A stretch of 15,887 bases of DNA from UBA11524 sp963617205. GTDB taxonomy: Bacteria > Bacillota > Clostridia > Christensenellales > Aristaeellaceae. A model generated the notes under the pieces. The model ran no database searches, was not told the origin of the DNA, and saw nothing but the letters and a program-made list of their open reading frames with translations. Of this stretch, positions 13,213 to 15,887 are shown one piece after another. Made by a program: the position numbers and the translations under genes. The DNA is taken from NCBI GenBank assembly GCA_963617205.1, contig CAVEOA010000039.1, positions 1-15,887 of the forward strand, read 5' to 3'. Every line of letters starts with the position of its first letter. Positions within the stretch are counted from its first letter, which is position 1.

Positions 13213-13763
13213 GCAGAAAAGTCGACGAAGTGGTGAAGATGGTCAACGATAATGCTCGGAAACATGGATGGTGGGAGACGGACAAGCCGTTCTACGAAAC
13301 AGTCGCTCTCATTCACTCCGAACTTTCGGAAGCACTCGAAGAGTATCGGAATCATCACGCGATGGTCTGGTATGACGAAGGAAAGTATCACAAGCCAGCG
13401 GGTATAGCAACAGAGATGATTGATGCTGTTATCCGGATTTTCGACTGGATTGGGCAGGAAAATGGTAAAATTGAGGAAGAACTTACGATTGATGAGGTGA
13501 TTCGTCAGGCAGAAGAATCCGAGAAGGACATGGAATCGTTCAAGAAGATGACATGCCCTGAAATTGTTGCAAAGGCGCATTTGATGGTGTCGAGAGCATA
13601 TGATGCTGATAATGTTTGGATGGCACTTGGAATCTTGGCACTAACGAGCGCGAAGGTCATGCTTTGGATTCGGTATCAAGGCATAGATCCAGAAACACTG
13701 CTGCTTGCAAAGCATGAGTATAACCTAACTCGTCCGTATCGGCACGGCAACAAGGCGTGCTGA
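13209..13763 (+). CDS. MazG-like nucleoside triphosphate pyrophosphohydrolase
   Basis: The product has 184 residues; ATG at 13209 overlaps the thyX stop. E38-x2-E41 in ALIHSELSEALEEYR and E69-x2-D72 in GIATEMIDAVIRIFDW give the ExxE...ExxD metal motif of all-alpha NTP pyrophosphohydrolases (MazG/dUTPase superfamily). The C-terminal part, ending KHEYNLTRPYRHGNKAC, is typical of the phage subgroup. Likely substrates are nucleotides such as dUTP, which would feed dUMP to ThyX, or (p)ppGpp-related pools; the exact substrate is not seen. Confidence 0.85.
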   Translation: MSRKVDEVVKMVNDNARKHGWWETDKPFYETVALIHSELSEALEEYRNHHAMVWYDEGKYHKPAGIATEMIDAVIRIFDWIGQENGKIEEELTIDEVIRQAEESEKDMESFKKMTCPEIVAKAHLMVSRAYDADNVWMALGILALTSAKVMLWIRYQGIDPETLLLAKHEYNLTRPYRHGNKAC

Positions 13764-13784
13764 AAAAGGAGGATAATATCTGAC

Positions 13785-14120
13785 ATGATTACGAACAAGC
13801 AAAAAGAAGAAATGCGCGAGATGCGAAAGAAAGGGGTGTCCTTGCAAAACATCGGTGACAAGTACGGTGTCACGCGAGAGCGAGTTAGGCAAATTCTTGC
13901 TGATGAAAAGGACTTGTATCGCTTCAGAAAAAGCCTGAAGCAGATCGTGTATCCACAGATTAGGCAGATGATGGCAGATGAAAACATCAGCGTCAAGAAA
14001 ATGGCGTGTTGCATTGGAATCTCGCATGAAGCGGCAACGAAGAAGCTTAGGGGAGAATCACAGTTCAGGCAAAACGAGATTGATGTGATCTGTCGCATGA
14101 TGCGGCAAAGCTATGAATAG
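13785..14120 (+). CDS. Phage DNA-binding protein with two HTH motifs; ends at TAG
   Basis: The product has 111 residues. The N-terminal HTH (MRKKGVSLQNIGDKYGVTRE followed by RVRQIL) resembles sigma-70 region 4, and a C-terminal segment (ENISVKKMACCIGISHEAAT then KKLRGE) resembles a Cro-type HTH. A transcription regulator is likely, but the family is not recognised. It has a good ribosome site (AAGGAGG). The stop is TAG; the frame stays open for 12 more hydrophilic codons (AFRKEKKEDESV) into the ssb start before TAA. Confidence 0.65.
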   Translation: MITNKQKEEMREMRKKGVSLQNIGDKYGVTRERVRQILADEKDLYRFRKSLKQIVYPQIRQMMADENISVKKMACCIGISHEAATKKLRGESQFRQNEIDVICRMMRQSYE

Positions 14121-14145
14121 GCATTTAGGAAGGAGAAGAAAGAGG

Positions 14146-14616
14146 ATGAATCAGTTTAATGGCATCGGGAATCTAACTCGAGACCCCGAAACGAGCGTTA
14201 CGCAAGGCGGCGTTGATTCGTGCCGATTCAGCATTGCAATCAACCGACCCAAAGACCCGAACGGCGTGACTGAAGCCGATTTCATTCCGTGTAGAGCGTA
14301 TGGCAAGAGAGCCAACGTGATTTCCCAGTATTGCCGGAAAGGGACAAAACTCGGCGTAACTGGACGCATGAGAACGTATACATACAGCGACAAGGAGACC
14401 GGAGCAAAGAAAAGCGGATTTGAAATCCTCGTTGATGATTTCACGTTCTTACCGTCATCGAATCCGAACCGTTCCGAATTTGGCGAAGCGCATAGCGACA
14501 TGTACGGTGCGACGCATCACGACTTGAATTCACCGAATGACCCGAATGCATTTACGGTTGTTGAAAATGAGGAATTGCCGTTCTGGGTGCAACAAATCGA
14601 GAAAGGAGCTAAGTGA
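14146..14616 (+). CDS. ssb: Single-stranded DNA-binding protein
   Basis: The product has 156 residues from ATG at 14146 with GGAGAAGAAAGAGG upstream. The OB-fold is clear: MNQFNGIGNLTRDPE, then RFSIAINRP, FIPCRAYGKRANVI, GTKLGVTGRM and DDFTFL. It coats ssDNA during replication and recombination. The usual acidic tip DDDIPF is represented by NEELPF at 141-146 but is followed by ten more residues (WVQQIEKGAK), so it is not terminal. See findings. Confidence 0.92.
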   Translation: MNQFNGIGNLTRDPETSVTQGGVDSCRFSIAINRPKDPNGVTEADFIPCRAYGKRANVISQYCRKGTKLGVTGRMRTYTYSDKETGAKKSGFEILVDDFTFLPSSNPNRSEFGEAHSDMYGATHHDLNSPNDPNAFTVVENEELPFWVQQIEKGAK

Positions 14617-15116
14617 TGACAGCAGAAATGGTGGATGAGTGCTTGGCACATTACCGTGAGTACACTGCACGTTGCGACTTTCTTGAGAAGGAGATCGCCG
14701 AACTCGAAAGATGGATTGAACAGATGCGTTCTATGTTCATTGAAGACAATGTACACATCACTCAGACGCTGTCCGACATGCCACATTCGACTGGAGTTAG
14801 TAATCCAGTTGAAAAGCTGGCATTTATGGATATAGAGCAGTTCAAGCCCGACTACATCAAAACTGTTGAAAGAGAAGTGATGGCGAGAAAACGAGAACTC
14901 CAAATGAAACGTCCAACGGTAATCTTTGTTGATGCGTGGATGAAATGTCTGACATCAAGAGAACGTTTCATCGTGAAGCACCAGATGCTCGAAGGCATGT
15001 TCTGGCGTGAAGTCGTATCTGCGTTCGAAAAAGAGTATGGTGAGATATACACGCGGCAACGATTGAAAAAAATCAGGGATAATGCTGTAGCAAAAATGTA
15101 TGAAATAGCAAAATGA
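14616..15116 (+). CDS. ArpU/RinA-like late transcription regulator
   Basis: The product has 166 residues; ATG at 14616 is preferred because AAAGGAG is 7 bases upstream (GTG at 14613 overlaps the ssb end). The first 60 residues are a helical linker with coiled-coil features (EKEIAELERWIEQMR). Residues about 120-160 (LTSRERFIVKHQMLEGMFWR, then KIRDNAVAKMYEI) carry a sigma-70 region-4-like HTH, as in the ArpU/RinA families which activate late phage operons. It is the last gene before the terminator and lies next to a promoter framed by repeats, consistent with binding there. Confidence 0.75.
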   Translation: MTAEMVDECLAHYREYTARCDFLEKEIAELERWIEQMRSMFIEDNVHITQTLSDMPHSTGVSNPVEKLAFMDIEQFKPDYIKTVEREVMARKRELQMKRPTVIFVDAWMKCLTSRERFIVKHQMLEGMFWREVVSAFEKEYGEIYTRQRLKKIRDNAVAKMYEIAK

Positions 15117-15118
15117 GG

Positions 15119-15150
15119 AAAAACCAGATATATAGTATCTGGTTTTTCTT
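15119..15150. terminator. Strong bidirectional terminator ending the early operon
   Basis: AAAAACCAGATA (15119-15130) and TATCTGGTTTTT (15136-15147) form a perfect 12-base-pair stem around a five-base loop, with a T-rich tail. It starts three bases after the late regulator stop. Confidence 0.85.
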
Positions 15151-15177
15151 TTAAACAACATATAGTATGCCAAAACG

Positions 15178-15251
15178 TCGATTCTAATCGATTTTCACGT
15201 TGATACCCCTACTAATCCTCCACATAATAAATTCTCAACGATTCTCATCGA
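15178..15251. repeat. Phased ATTCTMAWCG repeats around the late promoter
   Basis: ATTCTAATCG (15181-15190), ATTCTCAACG (15231-15240) and ATTCTCATCG (15241-15250) are 50 and 10 bases apart, both near multiples of a helix turn. The first and third lie in imperfect palindromes TCGATTCTAATCGA and ACGATTCTCATCGA. These are candidate sites for the adjacent ArpU/RinA-like protein or for a repressor. Confidence 0.5.
15200..15228 (+). promoter_or_regulatory. Late operon promoter
   Basis: TTGATA (15200-15205) and CATAAT (15223-15228) are 17 bases apart, and the first downstream gene starts at 15291 with GAGGAGG before it. The repeats sit just upstream of the -35 and just downstream of the -10. Confidence 0.6.
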
Positions 15252-15290
15252 GTTCTACAATACGATAAAAACCAGAGGAGGGCGACTGCG

Positions 15291-15617
15291 ATGACAAAGT
15301 TTGACCGAGTTTACGTGATGGAACGTGCATGGGACATTTACAGGGTGGACGGGGTTGAAATGTCTTTCGCTTTGCGCAAGGCGTGGAACGAAGTTCACAA
15401 CGCGAAGTATTCATTCCAGATGACCGATGAACGACGCGAAGCGATTGAAAAGGTTGCCGAGCGCGTGGAAACCGGACTGAAGGATAAGTTCGACATCCAC
15501 GAAGCTCACAAGGCTGTCATTCTCAGGGCATCGTTGAGAATAAAGGTTATCAACGGCGTTGCAATGATGTTTGGTCAGCAAGCAGGTCTCTGCAAATGGG
15601 CGCTGAGGAATGCATGA
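15291..15617 (+). CDS. Hypothetical protein, first gene of the late operon
   Basis: The product has 108 residues. The N-terminal part (MERAWDIYRV, then SFALRKAWNEVHNAKY) resembles a short helical domain found near other phage genes, in which a buried AW pair recurs. The rest is mixed helical, with no catalytic motif. GAGGAGG is well placed before the ATG. Its TGA stop overlaps the next tiny ORF. It may belong to the DNA-packaging region, judged only by position. Confidence 0.65.
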   Translation: MTKFDRVYVMERAWDIYRVDGVEMSFALRKAWNEVHNAKYSFQMTDERREAIEKVAERVETGLKDKFDIHEAHKAVILRASLRIKVINGVAMMFGQQAGLCKWALRNA

Positions 15618-15688
15618 AAAGTAGGTACTACGTTGATTCTAAAGCCCGCCACGGAGGTACGATGGCAGAAAGGAAGAAAAAAAGATGA
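15614..15688 (+). CDS. Tiny ORF between late genes
   Basis: 24 residues (MKSRYYVDSKARHGGTMAER ending in lysine-rich KKKR). Its ATG overlaps the previous stop, GAGGA is four bases upstream, and its TGA overlaps the next ATG. The four-base overlaps on both sides favour translation, but the length is close to chance. Confidence 0.35.
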   Translation: MKSRYYVDSKARHGGTMAERKKKR

Positions 15689-15887
15689 TAAAGAATAGAC
15701 CAATGAAGAACGCCGAGAAAGAAATCCGCTTTATTAACAGCCGCTACAAAGAGCTGTTTCGCATTCCGGACGGCGGAAAAGTAAAAATCCGCTATTCATG
15801 GAATGAAGAACAGATCCTCACCTGCCGCTACATCGACGACTACCATGTGGAGATCGGGAGCAACCTCTATCACATCTGCGAGTTTGC
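15685..15887 (+). CDS. Hypothetical protein (partial, runs off window end)
   Basis: 67 codons visible from ATG 15685 (AAGGAAG 8 bases upstream). The sequence (AEKEIRFINSRYKELFRIPD, then GGKVKIRYSWNEEQILTCRY and DDYHVEIGSNLYHICEF) matches a small protein often seen in Firmicutes mobile elements, with a core of beta strands and the ending YHICEFA. No function is known to me. Its codons look more GC-rich (CGC, ATC, CTC) than those of the upstream phage genes, which could mark a recently acquired gene. Confidence 0.6.
   Translation, partial: MIKNRPMKNAEKEIRFINSRYKELFRIPDGGKVKIRYSWNEEQILTCRYIDDYHVEIGSNLYHICEF

Noticed and set aside
12487..13580. Two long minus-strand frames opposite thyX and the MazG-like gene
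   Set aside because: They are antisense shadows: rich in Cys, His, Ser and Leu without any family resemblance, and no ribosome sites.
1..15887. CRISPR array, insertion sequence or rRNA
   Set aside because: No regularly spaced repeats with spacers, no transposase motifs and no rRNA-like conserved stretches were seen on either strand.

Overview
The window looks like the left end and early half of a temperate tailed-phage prophage integrated into the chromosome of a low-to-mid GC Gram-positive (Firmicutes) bacterium, probably a gut Clostridia-type host. The basis is strong AGGAGG-type ribosome sites, TTG and GTG starts, a tRNA without an encoded CCA, and Firmicutes-phage families (replisome organizer, DnaC-type loader, ArpU/RinA-like regulator, RusA, ThyX). 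The taxonomic guess is inference.

Host side (1-1564): a HicB-family gene on the minus strand; a divergent, decayed HicB-like gene that keeps its promoter and an 11-bp inverted-repeat operator; and a zinc-ribbon plus DUF4177-like protein. Then comes the 3' part of a tRNA-Pro(CGG) with its terminator. The tRNA stops at the anticodon loop, so this is read as the attL junction.

Lysogeny region (about 1565-5470): on the minus strand a tyrosine integrase, a small protein with a duplicated start region, and two XRE repressors. Facing them are three rightward XRE/Cro-like genes and a winged-helix-like gene. A strong rightward promoter and a cluster of TACGAT hexamers lie between the two arms.

Early rightward operon (5486-15116): a recombination block (PD-(D/E)XK exonuclease, coiled-coil protein, putative annealing protein), a replication block (replisome organizer, DnaC-like loader) and a RusA-type resolvase interrupted by an in-frame TAG. 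After an internal promoter come small cysteine-rich proteins (one Lar-like), a membrane peptide, an HD-domain protein, ThyX, a MazG-like NTP pyrophosphohydrolase, a two-HTH protein, SSB and an ArpU/RinA-like late regulator. A perfect-stem terminator closes this block.

Late operon start (15151-15887): a new promoter set among phased ATTCTMAWCG repeats drives a hypothetical gene, a tiny ORF and a gene running off the window. Packaging and structural genes would be expected beyond the right edge.

The most interesting signal is the amber codon. TAG interrupts rusA. The only two clear TAG-terminated phage genes both stay open past the TAG, one for 26 plausible codons ending exactly at TGA-TAA just before a hairpin. 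This may mean amber recoding or suppression, or just one nonsense mutation plus chance. The other points are the unusually dense regulator switch and the operator-like repeats at both major promoters.
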